DNA of 64,000 nucleotides from Streptomyces roseifaciens (lineage in GTDB: Bacteria; Actinomycetota; Actinomycetes; Streptomycetales; Streptomycetaceae): positions 1,612,001 through 1,676,000 of the forward strand of contig NZ_LNBE01000004.1 in NCBI RefSeq assembly GCF_001445655.1, given 5' to 3'. Positions 1 through 8,446 of the stretch are shown here, piece by piece; the first letter of the stretch is position 1; the number at the start of each line of letters is the position of its first letter. The notes under the pieces were generated by a model. The model worked only from the letters and a program-made list of their open reading frames with translations. It searched no databases and had not been told where the DNA came from. The translations under genes and the position numbers were made by a program.

Positions 1-2
1 TG

Positions 3-74
3 TCCGCCCTGGTCGACGTCCTCGTCGAGGAGAGCGCGGGCACGCCGGGCGGCGGCAGCCGGCTGGCCTACTGA
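3..74 (+). CDS. 3' end of an unidentified gene
   Basis: The window opens inside a plus-strand gene. The last 23 codons read in frame from base 3 to a TGA at 72-74, ending in a Gly-rich tail (GGGSRLAY) after an acidic-hydrophobic stretch (ALVDVLVEE). Codon use is strongly G/C at third positions, as in real genes around it. The part inside the window is too short to name a family. Confidence 0.6.
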   Translation, partial: SALVDVLVEESAGTPGGGSRLAY

Positions 75-99
75 CCGCAGGGATGCGGCAGGGCGCTCT

Positions 100-215
100 T
101 GAGAAGCCTGGAGAACCCTTGAGAAGCCTCGAGGAGCCATGAGGGGCTCGAGGGGCTCGAAGAGCTTGAGGAGCTCGAAGAGCCTCAAGGGGCTTTGAAG
201 GGCCTTGAGAAGCGC
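100..215. repeat. degenerate purine-rich tandem repeat after the stop codon
   Basis: About ten imperfect copies of a 9-12 base motif of the type CTTGAGAAGCCT / CTCGAGGAGC follow the stop of the first gene. No reading frame through it looks like protein. The stretch from 75 to about 477 holds nothing else I can support apart from the likely promoter region of the next gene. Confidence 0.6.
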
Positions 216-477
216 CGGTACGAGCACATGGAGAGCGCGTACGGACGGGAGACGCACGCGCTCTCACTCGTACGGGTGTAAGCCCGTCCGAGTTCTGCGG
301 GATTCCACCGCGCGGCCCCGGGGCGAGCCCTGTCCTGACCGCTATGTTCAGGGGTGAGGGCCTGTGCCGGGCGATGCCGGCCGGGCCCGGTCGAACCGAG
401 GCCGGGGTGTCCCGAGCCCGTCCCAGCCGTCCCCGCGATCCATTCAGCGTCCGCGCGGCGAGTCTCAGGTGGTCCCC

Positions 478-1482
478 ATGGAGCGTGCGTCTGCATCCGG
501 TGTGCCCGAAGTGTCTGGTACACCCGGTATGTCCGGCGGGTCGAGGGTGCCCGCGGAGCCCGACGGAACCCTCGCGGAATCCGATGGGGCCCTCGCCGGA
601 GCGGATGGGGCCCTCGCCGGAGCCGATGGGAACGTTGCCGGACCCGGCGGGACCCTTGCGGAGACCGGCCGGAGCGGTGAGCAGCGGGGCGCCAACCTCC
701 GCATGGTCGCGCTGGCGAGCGCCGTGGCACTGGCCGTAGTGCTGCCCCTGGCTGCCGCCACCGCCGGCCCCGTGGGCCTGCCGGGCCCGGAGTCGGCGCG
801 GGGCGAGCGCCCCGGGAAGCACCCGGGGGCGGGCGACGCGCTGCGCGGCGAGTCGGCAGGGCTGGGAGGCCCGGGTAAAAACTTCGGCAAGGACCTCGGC
901 AGGGGCCTCGGCCCGGACCTCGGGGAGGATCTGGGCGAAGGGCTCGGCGTGGGAGGGCGGACCGGCCCGGGCGCGGGCCGGGATGCGGCTCGCGGCGGGC
1001 GCGGCGCGGACGGCGGCTGGCCCGCGGCCTCGCCGCCGCTGATGGGCCCCGCCGGGTCGGCGGTCTCGGCGTCCGCCCGATGCGGCCCCGAACTCACCTC
1101 GCCCGAAGGCGTGGAGGCCCAGACGTGCGTCCTGGAACAGGGGAACGAGACCTGGGCCCGTACGTACTACCGCAACGCGACGGGCGCCCCTCTGCGGGCC
1201 GTTCTGACCCTCATGGGCCCCGACGGCCGGACCGTCCAGGTGCACTGCCGTACGACCGCCTCCGACGACCCCGACGGGTGCGAGACGCCTCGCGCGCGGA
1301 CGGTCCGGGCGGGGAGCGGGAAGGCGGCGGGAGGCGGGAAGGCGACCGGGCGCGGGGGCGGAGAGGCGGCCGGGGACGGGCTCGGCGGAGATCCGTACGA
1401 GGCGGTCGCGGAGATCGCTTCGGCGGACGGGAAGCTGCTGCTGCGCTCGGGGAGCAACTCGGCGGAGGACCGAGGGGATTAG
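478..1482 (+). CDS. Hypothetical secreted or membrane-anchored protein
   Basis: A 334-residue protein of unknown function. The first 70 residues are low complexity, including four 8-residue Ala/Gly/Asp repeats (such as DGALAGAD) encoded by 24-bp DNA repeats at about 555-640. A hydrophobic segment at about residues 75-98 could be an internal signal or a single membrane anchor. A Gly-rich linker follows, then a C-terminal domain of about 130 residues with four cysteines (positions near ARCGPE, QTCVLE, VHCRTT, DGCETP), which suggests an extracytoplasmic disulfide-bonded domain. ATG 478 was chosen because AGGTGG lies 5 bases upstream; an in-frame GTG at 364 would add 38 unconvincing residues. Proteins with this C-terminal domain occur in streptomycetes, but I know no function for them. 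Confidence 0.6.
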   Translation: MERASASGVPEVSGTPGMSGGSRVPAEPDGTLAESDGALAGADGALAGADGNVAGPGGTLAETGRSGEQRGANLRMVALASAVALAVVLPLAAATAGPVGLPGPESARGERPGKHPGAGDALRGESAGLGGPGKNFGKDLGRGLGPDLGEDLGEGLGVGGRTGPGAGRDAARGGRGADGGWPAASPPLMGPAGSAVSASARCGPELTSPEGVEAQTCVLEQGNETWARTYYRNATGAPLRAVLTLMGPDGRTVQVHCRTTASDDPDGCETPRARTVRAGSGKAAGGGKATGRGGGEAAGDGLGGDPYEAVAEIASADGKLLLRSGSNSAEDRGD

Positions 1483-1669
1483 CCGGGCGGAGCGCCGGGT
1501 GGAGCGCTGGGCGGAGCGGCCGGGTGGGCGGGGGCTCGGTCCGGGATCGTCCCGGACGGGCGCCCGGCGCGTGCCGGGCGATGGGCGGCGGCCGTGCGAG
1601 CGGCGTGCGCCCCGGCGCTCGGTCGATGTTCGCGTCGATGTCCGCGTCCGCGTTTCCGGGCATGGAAAC

Positions 1670-1709
1670 GCCCGGTCGCTGGCGACGGGGGATGCACCAG
1701 CGACCGGGC
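1670..1709. terminator. Strong hairpin between convergent genes
   Basis: A 13-bp perfect inverted repeat (GCCCGGTCGCTGG at 1670-1682 and its complement at 1697-1709) with a 14-base loop. It lies between the convergent ends of the unknown secreted gene (stop 1482) and the SEC-C gene (stop 1916). There is no clear T-run, as is usual for Streptomyces terminators, so it may act in both directions. The rest of 1483-1915 shows no gene. Confidence 0.55.
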
Positions 1710-1915
1710 TCCTAGAACGGTAACAAGAGATCGGCCGTTCGCAAATTCGATCGTGGATTTCCGGACGCGTATTTCCGGGCTGACAGCGGGAGTTGTGACA
1801 GGAGTCACGTGAATGGCGGCCATTTAGCCACCGGAATCAACTACTCCGCTGCTTGGAATCCAACAGTCCGCCCCCGGGACCGGCTACGCCCGGCCGCTCC
1901 GGAGGCGGACACGCC

Positions 1916-2899
1916 TCAGTTCAGGGTGATCTGACGGCTGGTGAGGCCGCTGCGCGCCCGCCGCTCGTCGGGCGTCAGGGGAGAGGCGTCGGCGAGTGCC
2001 GTGGCCAGCCGCTCCGCGAAGGCCGCGGCCGGCTTCTCGGTGTCCTCCGCGCGCATGTCGCTCGGCAGGTCCCAGACGGGCACGGTGAGCCCGTGCGCCC
2101 GGAACGACCCGACCAGGCGGGTGCCTTCGCCCAGCGAGGAGGTGCCCGCGGCGTGCAGCCGGGCCAGAGCGTCCAGAAGCTGCTCCTCGGGGTGGGTCAT
2201 GACCCAGCGGAGGTGATTCTTCTCGGGGGTCTCGCACCAGTACGCGGCCTCGACGCCGGAGAGGCGGGCCGTGGGGAGGGCGGCGGCGTTGGCCCGGTCC
2301 AGGGAGGCGGCGACCTCGCCGGTCGCGTTCTCGGCGTTCTCGACCCAGAACTCGAAGCCCGTGTGGACGTCCGGCTCGAACGGAGCCTCCGGGTCCAGCA
2401 GATCCTGCAGGCGCGGGCCGTCGGTGTCGGCGCGGCCGGCGGTCACCGGGGTGCCCGGAGCGGCCTCGAGCGCGCGCCGCAGGGTGTCGGCGAGGTCGCG
2501 GCTGAGGTCGCCGGAGGCGGTGTCGTTCTGCAGGCCCAGCAGCACGGCGCCGTTGTCGCGGCGCAGGGCGGGCCAGGCCATCGGCAGCACGGTGGCCAGC
2601 GTCACCGACGGCACGCCCTCCGGCAGCCCGCCCTTGAGGGTGAGCTCGACCGTCGCCGCGGGCACCAGCTCGCGCAGCGCGACCCAGTCCGCCTCGCCGG
2701 GCAGGCCCTCGAAAGGCCGCTGGACGAGCTCGGTGGCCGCCTGCAGTGCCGCGCGGCCGTGGCAGGCCTTGTAACGCCGGCCCGAGCCGCACGGGCAGGA
2801 CTCGCGGGCGCCGACGACGGGGATCCGGCCGTCGACGGCCTGCGGCGATGAGGCCTTCGTCTGGGGCCCCTTGGTCTGGGGGCTGCGCTTCTTGGCCAT
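1916..2899 (-). CDS. DUF5926-type SEC-C zinc motif protein
   Basis: A 327-residue cytoplasmic protein. Near the N-terminus (residues 35-47) it carries CPCGS-GRRYKACH, the Cys-x-Cys-x8-Cys-His zinc-binding SEC-C motif first known from the SecA C-terminus and found on many unrelated proteins. The remainder matches the actinobacterial family of unknown function described as DUF5926. It starts with a Lys-rich tail (MAKKRS). ATG 2899 is preferred over the upstream in-frame start at 2983, which would add 28 Arg/His-rich residues from a region full of CGTACG repeats. The gene stands alone and is convergent with its left neighbour. Function is unknown; protein or nucleic-acid binding through the zinc motif is inference. 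Confidence 0.85.
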   Translation of the reverse strand: MAKKRSPQTKGPQTKASSPQAVDGRIPVVGARESCPCGSGRRYKACHGRAALQAATELVQRPFEGLPGEADWVALRELVPAATVELTLKGGLPEGVPSVTLATVLPMAWPALRRDNGAVLLGLQNDTASGDLSRDLADTLRRALEAAPGTPVTAGRADTDGPRLQDLLDPEAPFEPDVHTGFEFWVENAENATGEVAASLDRANAAALPTARLSGVEAAYWCETPEKNHLRWVMTHPEEQLLDALARLHAAGTSSLGEGTRLVGSFRAHGLTVPVWDLPSDMRAEDTEKPAAAFAERLATALADASPLTPDERRARSGLTSRQITLN

Positions 2900-3079
2900 G
2901 GCGTGCGTGTCTCCCGATCGGTGCAGGTGCGTGCGTACGGCGCGGCGGGCACGGTGGCGTGCGTACGGGTCTGCGTACGACACGCTCCGTACGACGCGGC
3001 GCGTACGGCTCGTACGGGCGCGAGCCTAGCGCTCGCCGCGGCGGCCGGAATGGGCACGCGCGCGGGGCGTCGGGAGGAG

Positions 3080-3260
3080 GGGACGGCGGGAGGGCACGAG
3101 GGAGGCGCGAACGGAGGCGCGCGGGGAGGGGCGCGGGGAGGGGCGAAGGGAGGTGCGGAGGCAGGCGTGCGGGAAGGCACGGAGGTAGGTGCGGAGGTAG
3201 GTGCAGAGGCAGGCGTGCGGGAAGGCATGGGGAGAGGCGCACGGAAACGGAAGGTGCGCG
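3080..3260. repeat. Purine-rich 12-bp tandem repeat block
   Basis: The stretch between the SEC-C gene and the ATPase gene (2900-3458) contains about 180 bases of degenerate GGGAGGNGCGNA and GGAGGTAGGTGC units on the plus strand. All six frames give only Gly/Arg/Ala or Pro/Ser/Arg low-complexity peptides. Its left edge (2930-3025) is rich in CGTACG palindromes. I see no gene here. Confidence 0.6.
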
Positions 3261-3458
3261 GGGAGGCGGTCGGTCGGCGAGTCGGGTCGGAGGGTCGTCG
3301 GCCGGTGGCGGGGTGCCGCTCTCCGCGGAGCCTGTTCCCTGGCGGGCGCTCCGGGTGCGGGGCCCACCGGCCGTGCACGGGCGTGCTTGCTCTTCGGTTC
3401 GTACGGGATCTCGCGGCGTCGACGTCTCGCGGCAGGATCTACGCGCGTCACGCCACCG

Positions 3459-3986
3459 TCATGTCAGTTCGTCGATGTCTGCGAATGCGGGTCTGGGGCC
3501 TGCGGCGACGCGCGTAGCGAAGCTGTCGTGCACCGAGAGTGCGGCCCAGACGGTCACCTCGCCCGATGAGTCACGGACCCCCCAGTCCTGGGAGAGGGCG
3601 CTGATGATGTTCAGCCCGCGGCCTCCGCGGGCGGTCACCGAAGGCGTGGCCGGAACCGGCCGGGTCGGGCCTCCGCCGTCCGTCACCTCGACCGTGAGCC
3701 GGCCGTGGGCGTCCACTCTCCATGCGGCACGTATCCCCCCGTCCTTGTCCCCCTCGTCCCCGTCTCTGCGACCGTCGCCCTCCGGGCTCAGCGGGCGTCC
3801 GTGCCGGTACGCATTGCTGAGCAGCTCCGAAAGGATCAGTACGGCGTCGTCGATGACCGAATCCGGTACCCCGATGATGCGCAGATCCTTGCGCATCCGG
3901 TGTCTTGCCTGGCCCACACCGGTTGGACCATGGGGTACGGCCATGATCGACGACGTGGGCACCTCCTGTGCCACCACCAACGCCAC
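3459..3986 (-). CDS. Anti-sigma-type ATP-binding protein (HATPase_c_2)
   Basis: A 175-residue protein of the RsbW/SpoIIAB-like single-domain GHKL ATPase family that is abundant in streptomycetes. The N box is visible as ELLSNAYRHG (about residues 53-62) and the G box as ARGGRGLNII (about residues 142-151). The N-terminal sequence VAQEVPTSS followed by MAVPHGPTGVGQARH is typical of the Streptomyces family. Residues 66-84 are an acidic and Arg-rich insert. The start is GTG at 3986. Family members bind sigma factors or anti-anti-sigma factors, and many lack a mapped partner. No sigma gene is adjacent, so the partner is unknown. Confidence 0.85.
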   Translation of the reverse strand: MALVVAQEVPTSSIMAVPHGPTGVGQARHRMRKDLRIIGVPDSVIDDAVLILSELLSNAYRHGRPLSPEGDGRRDGDEGDKDGGIRAAWRVDAHGRLTVEVTDGGGPTRPVPATPSVTARGGRGLNIISALSQDWGVRDSSGEVTVWAALSVHDSFATRVAAGPRPAFADIDELT

Positions 3987-4226
3987 CCCCGAGACCTCCT
4001 TTGCCCCACGTCAGGGGATGGATGCCCCAATGGACTGGACCGGAAACCGGCCATCCGAGACCCGCCGGGGGCACTCGACCGGCTCGAACACGCACCGAAC
4101 GCGCCGGTGCACTCCTTGTAATGGGGCTACGGCGTGGGCGTCATGGGGATGCGCGGACGGGTGGGCGTCACGGGGTCACGCTGCGACGCAGCCGGACGCT
4201 GCCGGGCGCTGCCGGGCGCAGAGGAG

Positions 4227-5054
4227 CTACGACCGGCCGAGCTGGGTGAGCACCCGCCTGGGCCGGTTGGTGATCAGTGCGTCCACGCCGAGGCGCGCGC
4301 AGAGCTCGACGTCCTCGGGCTCGTTCACCGTCCAGACGTGCACCTCGTTGCCCGCGTCGCGCAGCCGGGCCACGTAGCCGGGGTCCTTGCGGATGATGCG
4401 GATGCTCGGGCCGGCGATGCGGACGCCCGCGGGCAGCCGCCCGTCGCGGTGGCGGGGCGAGAGGAACTGCATCAGGTAGACGGTCGGCAGCGCCGGCGCG
4501 GCCAGCTGGACGCGGTGCAGGGAGCGGGCGGAGAAGCTCATGACCCGTACCGGCGAGGGGCCGCCGTCCGCGGGCGGCCCGGCGAGTCCGAAGCGGCCCA
4601 GGAGTTCGAGCAGCTTCTGCTCCACCTGGCCCGCCCAGCGGGTCGGGTGCTTGGTCTCGATGGCGAGCTCGACGCGCCGCCCCGCGTCGGCCACGAGCTC
4701 CAGCAGCCGCTCCAGGGTGAGCACGGACGTCGCGTCGAGGTCCGGGGCCTCCCTGTCGGAGACGTCGGCCTTCCAGGAGCCGAAGTCGAGGGTGGCGAGA
4801 TCGGCGAGCTCCAGGGAGGAGACGGCGCCGCGGCCGTTGGAGGTGCGGTTGACGCGGCGGTCGTGCACGCAGACGAGGTGGCCGTCGGCGGTGAGCCGGA
4901 CGTCGCACTCGAGGGCGTCGGCGCCGTCCTCGATCGCCTTGCGGTACGCGGCCAGGGTGTGTTCCGGAGCGTCCTCGGAGGCTCCGCGGTGGGCGACGAC
5001 GGAGAGTGGGTGCCGCTCGGGGCGGAGGTCCCGGGCCGGGTGCGCATAGGTCAC
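4227..5054 (-). CDS. Glycerophosphodiester phosphodiesterase (cytoplasmic)
   Basis: A 275-residue GDPD-family enzyme, expected to hydrolyse glycerophosphodiesters to glycerol-3-phosphate and an alcohol. The signature is intact: VVAHRGASEDAPEHT at residues 19-33 with catalytic His22-Arg23, metal ligands Glu49 and Asp51 in ALECDVR, and the second catalytic His64 in VCVHD. The C-terminal GHVWTVN-type strand is present as VHVWTVNEPEDVELC. It has no signal peptide. GTG 5054 is chosen because upstream in-frame codons (to 5414) give Pro/Arg/His-rich sequence lacking family similarity. The gene is divergent from htrA. Region 3987-4226 downstream is non-coding. Confidence 0.88.
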   Translation of the reverse strand: MTYAHPARDLRPERHPLSVVAHRGASEDAPEHTLAAYRKAIEDGADALECDVRLTADGHLVCVHDRRVNRTSNGRGAVSSLELADLATLDFGSWKADVSDREAPDLDATSVLTLERLLELVADAGRRVELAIETKHPTRWAGQVEQKLLELLGRFGLAGPPADGGPSPVRVMSFSARSLHRVQLAAPALPTVYLMQFLSPRHRDGRLPAGVRIAGPSIRIIRKDPGYVARLRDAGNEVHVWTVNEPEDVELCARLGVDALITNRPRRVLTQLGRS

Positions 5055-5337
5055 CGCGTTATCGTGCCATCGCCCGGCACCATCGTGCATGCGGTCCCAT
5101 TTGTTATGGAGTGCCCGGAGCGCAGCGTTGCCGCCGTGGGGGCACAGGGTCCGCTTACGGTGGTCTGACGTGCGGTGGGAAAAGCTTGTCCCGGGCCGGT
5201 CGTGGGCTGGTCCCGGCCGGTCGTGGGTGACGGGAACGGCGCCGGCGGCGTGGATCCTGCGGATGACGTGGACACCACACCGCGCATGGCGTAGGCACCA
5301 TGTAGGAACTGATGTGGCACCTGATGAGGAGAGAGCT

Positions 5338-7023
5338 GTGAGCACCGAGAACGAGGGCGCCGCCGTCGCGCCTGCGGAGGGCGTTCCGGATGTTCCGGGC
5401 GGCTCGTCGGGCATTTCGATGGAGAAGGGCGAGGCAGCCGGGGCAACCGGGGCAGCCGGGGCGGCTGTGACGGGTGCGGACGCAGCCGGGACGCAGGCCC
5501 GTACGGAGACGCCTGCGGGCGGCGCTGCTGCCCCTGCGGCCCCCGTGGCCCCTGCCGACCCTGTCGATCCTGCCTCCGGTGCCGCTCCGGCCGCACCGGT
5601 CGCTCCGGCTGCACCGGCTGCTCCGCCCCAGGCGCCGGTGCCGCCCGTGGCCCCGCCCCAGCCGGGGTACGGGCAGCAGCCGGGCGCGCAGGGTCAGGGA
5701 GCCGGCGGCTGGTACGACGCGCAGGCTCAGCAGGCCCAGCAGCAGCCCCAGCCCCAGCCTCACCACCACCAGCAGCCGCCGCAGGCTCAGCCCCAGGCGG
5801 GGCCGTACCCGTACGGCGTGCCCGCGGGCGGCGGCCCGATGGGCCCGACCGGCGTGTGGGCCGGCGGCCCCGACGCGTACCCGCCCGCTCGCAAGCGCGG
5901 CGGCGGCCTCGTGGCGATGGCGCTGGCGGCGACCCTCGTCGCGGGCGGCGTCGGCGGGGGGATCGGCTACTGGGCGGCCAGCCGTGACGACGGCAGCAGC
6001 TCGACGACCATCTCGTCGTCCGGCGACCCGAAGACCGAGAGCCGCGCCCCCGGTTCCGTCTCGGACATCGCCAGCAAGGCGCTGCCGAGCGTCGTCACCA
6101 TCGAGGCGCAGAGCGGCGGCGGCGAGGGCGGCACGGGCACCGGCTTCGTCTACGACACCGAGGGCCACATCCTCACCAACAACCACGTCGTCGCCTCGGC
6201 CGCCCAGGGCGGCGGCAAGCTCATGGCCACGTTCTCGGACGGCAAGCAGTACGACGCCGAGGTCGTGGGCCGGGCGCAGGGCTACGACGTCGCCGTCATC
6301 AAGCTGAAGAACCCTTCCGGCGCGAAGCTCAACCCCCTCCCGCTGGGGAACTCCGACAGGGCGGCGGTGGGTGACGCCACGATCGCGATCGGCGCACCCT
6401 TCGGGCTGTCCGGCACGGTCACCACGGGCATCGTCAGCGCCAAGAAGCGCCCGGTGGCCTCCAGCGACGGCGGCGGCATGGGCAAGGCCTCGTACATGAG
6501 CGCCCTCCAGACGGACGCGTCGATCAACCCGGGCAACTCCGGCGGCCCGCTCCTCAACGCCCAGGGCGCGGTCATCGGCATCAACTCCGCCATCCAGTCC
6601 GCGAACAACGGCGGCGGCTTCGGCGGCGGTCAGCAGCAGGCCGGCAGCATCGGCCTCGGCTTCGCCATCCCGATCAACCAGGCCAAGAACGTCGCCGACC
6701 AGCTCATCAAGACCGGCAAGCCGGTCTACCCGGTCATCTCCGCCTCGGTGAACATGAAGGACGCCGGCGCGGGCGCCAAGATCGCCCCCACCGGCGACAA
6801 CAACAGCCCGGCCGTGACCCCGGGCGGCCCGGCCGACAAGGCCGGCCTCAAGCCGGGCGACGTCATCACCAAGCTCGACGACACCGCCGTCGACAGCGGC
6901 CCCACCCTCATCAGCGAGATCTGGACCCACAAGCCGGGCGACAAGGTGAAGGTGACCTACACCCGCGACGGCAAGCAGTCCACGACAGAGATCACATTGG
7001 GCGAACGCAAGGGCGACAACTGA
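5338..7023 (+). CDS. HtrA/DegP-family membrane-anchored serine protease (PDZ)
   Basis: A 561-residue envelope-stress protease. Residues 1-180 are a cytoplasmic Ala/Pro/Gln-rich disordered tail. A single membrane segment follows at about 190-212. The trypsin-like domain has His283 (TNNHVV), Asp317 (GYDVAVIKL) and Ser401 (NPGNSGGPLLN). One PDZ domain ends the protein (about residues 480-555, with GLKPGDVITKLD). The GTG start at 5338 is supported by GAGGAGAG 5-12 bases upstream. Length and order fit the streptomycete HtrA proteins, of which there are several paralogs, so I do not assign htrA1/2/3. Known role of the family: degradation of misfolded extracytoplasmic proteins. No two-component genes adjoin it. 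Confidence 0.92.
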   Translation: MSTENEGAAVAPAEGVPDVPGGSSGISMEKGEAAGATGAAGAAVTGADAAGTQARTETPAGGAAAPAAPVAPADPVDPASGAAPAAPVAPAAPAAPPQAPVPPVAPPQPGYGQQPGAQGQGAGGWYDAQAQQAQQQPQPQPHHHQQPPQAQPQAGPYPYGVPAGGGPMGPTGVWAGGPDAYPPARKRGGGLVAMALAATLVAGGVGGGIGYWAASRDDGSSSTTISSSGDPKTESRAPGSVSDIASKALPSVVTIEAQSGGGEGGTGTGFVYDTEGHILTNNHVVASAAQGGGKLMATFSDGKQYDAEVVGRAQGYDVAVIKLKNPSGAKLNPLPLGNSDRAAVGDATIAIGAPFGLSGTVTTGIVSAKKRPVASSDGGGMGKASYMSALQTDASINPGNSGGPLLNAQGAVIGINSAIQSANNGGGFGGGQQQAGSIGLGFAIPINQAKNVADQLIKTGKPVYPVISASVNMKDAGAGAKIAPTGDNNSPAVTPGGPADKAGLKPGDVITKLDDTAVDSGPTLISEIWTHKPGDKVKVTYTRDGKQSTTEITLGERKGDN

Positions 7024-7064
7024 AGCGATAGGCTGGCCCCCGCGCCGCCGCACAGGCGGTGCGG

Positions 7065-7151
7065 GGAGGCTTGCCCGAGCGGCCTAAGGGAACGGTCTTG
7101 AAAACCGTCGTGGCAGCGATGTCACCGAGGGTTCAAATCCCTCAGCCTCCG
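7065..7151 (+). tRNA. tRNA-Ser (TGA)
   Basis: An 87-base class II tRNA with a long variable arm. The acceptor stem GGAGGCT pairs with AGCCTCC (7144-7150). The anticodon loop CTTGAAA (7097-7103) gives anticodon TGA, and the T arm is GAGGG-TTCAAAT-CCCTC. CCA is encoded at 7152-7154. Its 3' part from the anticodon loop onward is duplicated at 10758-10837, so this gene served as an integration site and remained intact at the left boundary. Confidence 0.97.
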
Positions 7152-7175
7152 CCAGCCCTGCGTCAGCGCAGGCCA
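7096..7175 (+). repeat. attL-like direct repeat (in tRNA-Ser)
   Basis: An 80-base block from the anticodon loop of tRNA-Ser to 21 bases past the encoded CCA. It recurs at 10758-10837 with three mismatches (7131 G/A, 7135 A/G, 7150 C/T). This is the geometry left by tyrosine-integrase insertion into the 3' half of a tRNA gene. Confidence 0.8.
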
Positions 7176-7176
7176 G

Positions 7177-7206
7177 AAGGGGTGTCCCGGTTCGGGGCGC
7201 CCCTTT
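7177..7206 (+). terminator. Terminator after tRNA-Ser
   Basis: An imperfect hairpin, AAGGGGTGTCCCGG / GGGGCGCCCCTT with a short TTC loop, ends in CCCCTTT just downstream of the tRNA. It starts immediately after the duplicated att segment. Confidence 0.5.
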
Positions 7207-7380
7207 CGTGTTGGGGGCCTGTCTCACCTCGTGCCGCCCGTTTCCCGGGTCCGACCAGCGCTTACGGACCAGGCGCGGACCAGTTCCGGCGCTTCCTGGT
7301 GGTGACTGAGGCCGTCGAAGCGCGCGAGGCGGGCTCAGGATGCAGCTTCGTTGGCAGGGGTGACTGACCGTCTGGTGGCG

Positions 7381-7421
7381 GCACAGGGCACCGGGCACCG
7401 GGCACCGGGCACCGGGCACAG
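7381..7421. repeat. 7-bp tandem repeat (GGGCACC)
   Basis: Five near-perfect copies of GGGCACC in tandem. It lies in a gene-free stretch, 7207-7561, just inside the left end of the island. It has no spacer structure and is a simple slippage repeat. Confidence 0.75.
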
Positions 7422-7561
7422 GCGTGGAGTGAGCGCGGAGAAGTCCAAGGCCGTGGAAGACGGCGGCGGCACGGAGCGCAGGTCACTGCGGATCCGGGCT
7501 TGCCTCACCGGGATCCGGGCGCCGGTGCTTCCCATGGAGAGGCATACCGTTTGCGCCCTGT

Positions 7562-7690
7562 CTGAGTGTCAAGGGCACTGCCGCGAGTGTCGCGTTCTGC
7601 AAAGGGCTGGGGTTCGAAGTGAATTCCAGTACTGCCCGGCCCGGAGACGAGGAGTGCTCGATCATGTCGGTGAGCTCGCCGGCGGGCACA
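7562..7690 (+). pseudogene. Fragment of a VOC (glyoxalase-fold) gene
   Basis: In one plus-strand frame the sequence reads LSVKGTAASVAFCKGLGFEV followed by a short acidic stretch ending DEECSIMSV. This matches the typical N-terminal strand-helix-strand of small VOC proteins (VKDL..SVAFF.KLGFEVN..). There is no start upstream, and similarity ends after about 40 codons, where the frame runs into unrelated sequence. I read this as a remnant; the metal ligand residues that would follow are absent. Confidence 0.45.
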
Positions 7691-7710
7691 GGGTCATTCC
7701 GGGGTCGGGC

Positions 7711-7767
7711 TCACTCCGTCGCCTCCGGCAGCCCCATGGCGAACTCCGCGACATCCTCCAGAGCCAT
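7711..7767 (-). pseudogene. N-terminal stub of a MmcQ/YjbR-like gene
   Basis: On the minus strand an ATG at 7767 opens MALEDVAEFAMGLPEATE and then hits TGA. This is the characteristic first helix and turn of YjbR/MmcQ (DUF419) proteins, whose usual start is M.x.E.V..xA..LPE.xE and whose usual length is about 115 residues. Here only 18 codons survive before unrelated sequence. The in-frame ATG could be slightly upstream. It is a truncated relic in the same debris field as the VOC fragment. Confidence 0.45.
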
Positions 7768-7915
7768 GGGCGCACCCTCTTCCGCACCATTCACCACACC
7801 GGCATTTTATTGCGAAATTACAGGAATAAGTGACCCGAGGCATATAGGACACGAATGGACCTACATGGGTGTCAATCTCTTGGTACGACCCCTCAAAGGC
7901 GCAGAAAGGCCGGCA

Positions 7916-8314
7916 ATGGTGAGCAGCAACAAGGTTTACACAGACGTCAACGAGCTTGTTAACGAGTGGGTGGATTCCTACAACGCCAAGGACTTCGACC
8001 GGTTCGGGGCAGTACTCGCTGATGACGTCGACTACGTCTGCGGAGCCTTCGGGCTCACCTTCACAGGCCGCGATGCCTTCGTGGGCCATGTCCAGGAGTA
8101 CGCGGGTGCTGTTCCGGACCGGAAGCTGACCCTCAAGCGGGTCATTGCCGAGGGGGACGCCGTCGCCCTCGAATACGACTTCGCAGGGACCAGCTCCGGG
8201 GCTCACCCGGGGCTGCCCCCGGCCGGTGCACCGGTCAACGTCAGCTTCTGCACGGTCATGCAGCTGCGCGGTGGCCGGATCGCCTCACAGACCGACTACC
8301 TTGGCGGACAGTGA
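7916..8314 (+). CDS. SnoaL-like / NTF2-fold protein
   Basis: A 132-residue protein with the NTF2-like cone fold pattern. It has an N-terminal helix (ELVNEWVDSYNAKDFDRF), then VLADDVDYVCGAFGLTFTGRDA, an alpha helix (FVGHVQEYAGAVPDRKLT) and long strands ending QLRGGRIASQTDYL. This is the arrangement of SnoaL polyketide cyclases, ester cyclases and related small stress proteins. Members act as hydrolases, isomerases or binding domains, and the substrate cannot be read from sequence. ATG 7916 is used because upstream in-frame codons belong to the VOC fragment region. The ribosome site AGAAAGG is weak. It lies alone inside the island, preceded by an AT-richer stretch that probably holds its promoter. 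Confidence 0.75.
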   Translation: MVSSNKVYTDVNELVNEWVDSYNAKDFDRFGAVLADDVDYVCGAFGLTFTGRDAFVGHVQEYAGAVPDRKLTLKRVIAEGDAVALEYDFAGTSSGAHPGLPPAGAPVNVSFCTVMQLRGGRIASQTDYLGGQ

Positions 8315-8446
8315 CCCCCTCCCGGAACCGTCCCCGCGACGTCGGATGACTTCCTACCGCGGGGCCTCGCCTTCCTCCGCGGAAGAGGACGGCGATGCCG
8401 TGTCCGGCCCGGTGGGCAACTTCGGCGGGGCGACGCCGGAAGTCAG

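Noticed and set aside
1805..1812. Second parS site (TCACGTGA core)
   Set aside because: Only 10 of 14 positions match; the outer bases (GAG and ATG) differ from GTT and AAC.
3026..3451. A minus-strand 141-residue gene in the repeat region
   Set aside because: Peptide is repetitive Pro/Ser/Arg/Leu encoded by degenerate purine repeats; no start signal.
7381..7421. CRISPR array
   Set aside because: The repeat unit is 7 bp with no spacers and no cas genes are in the window.
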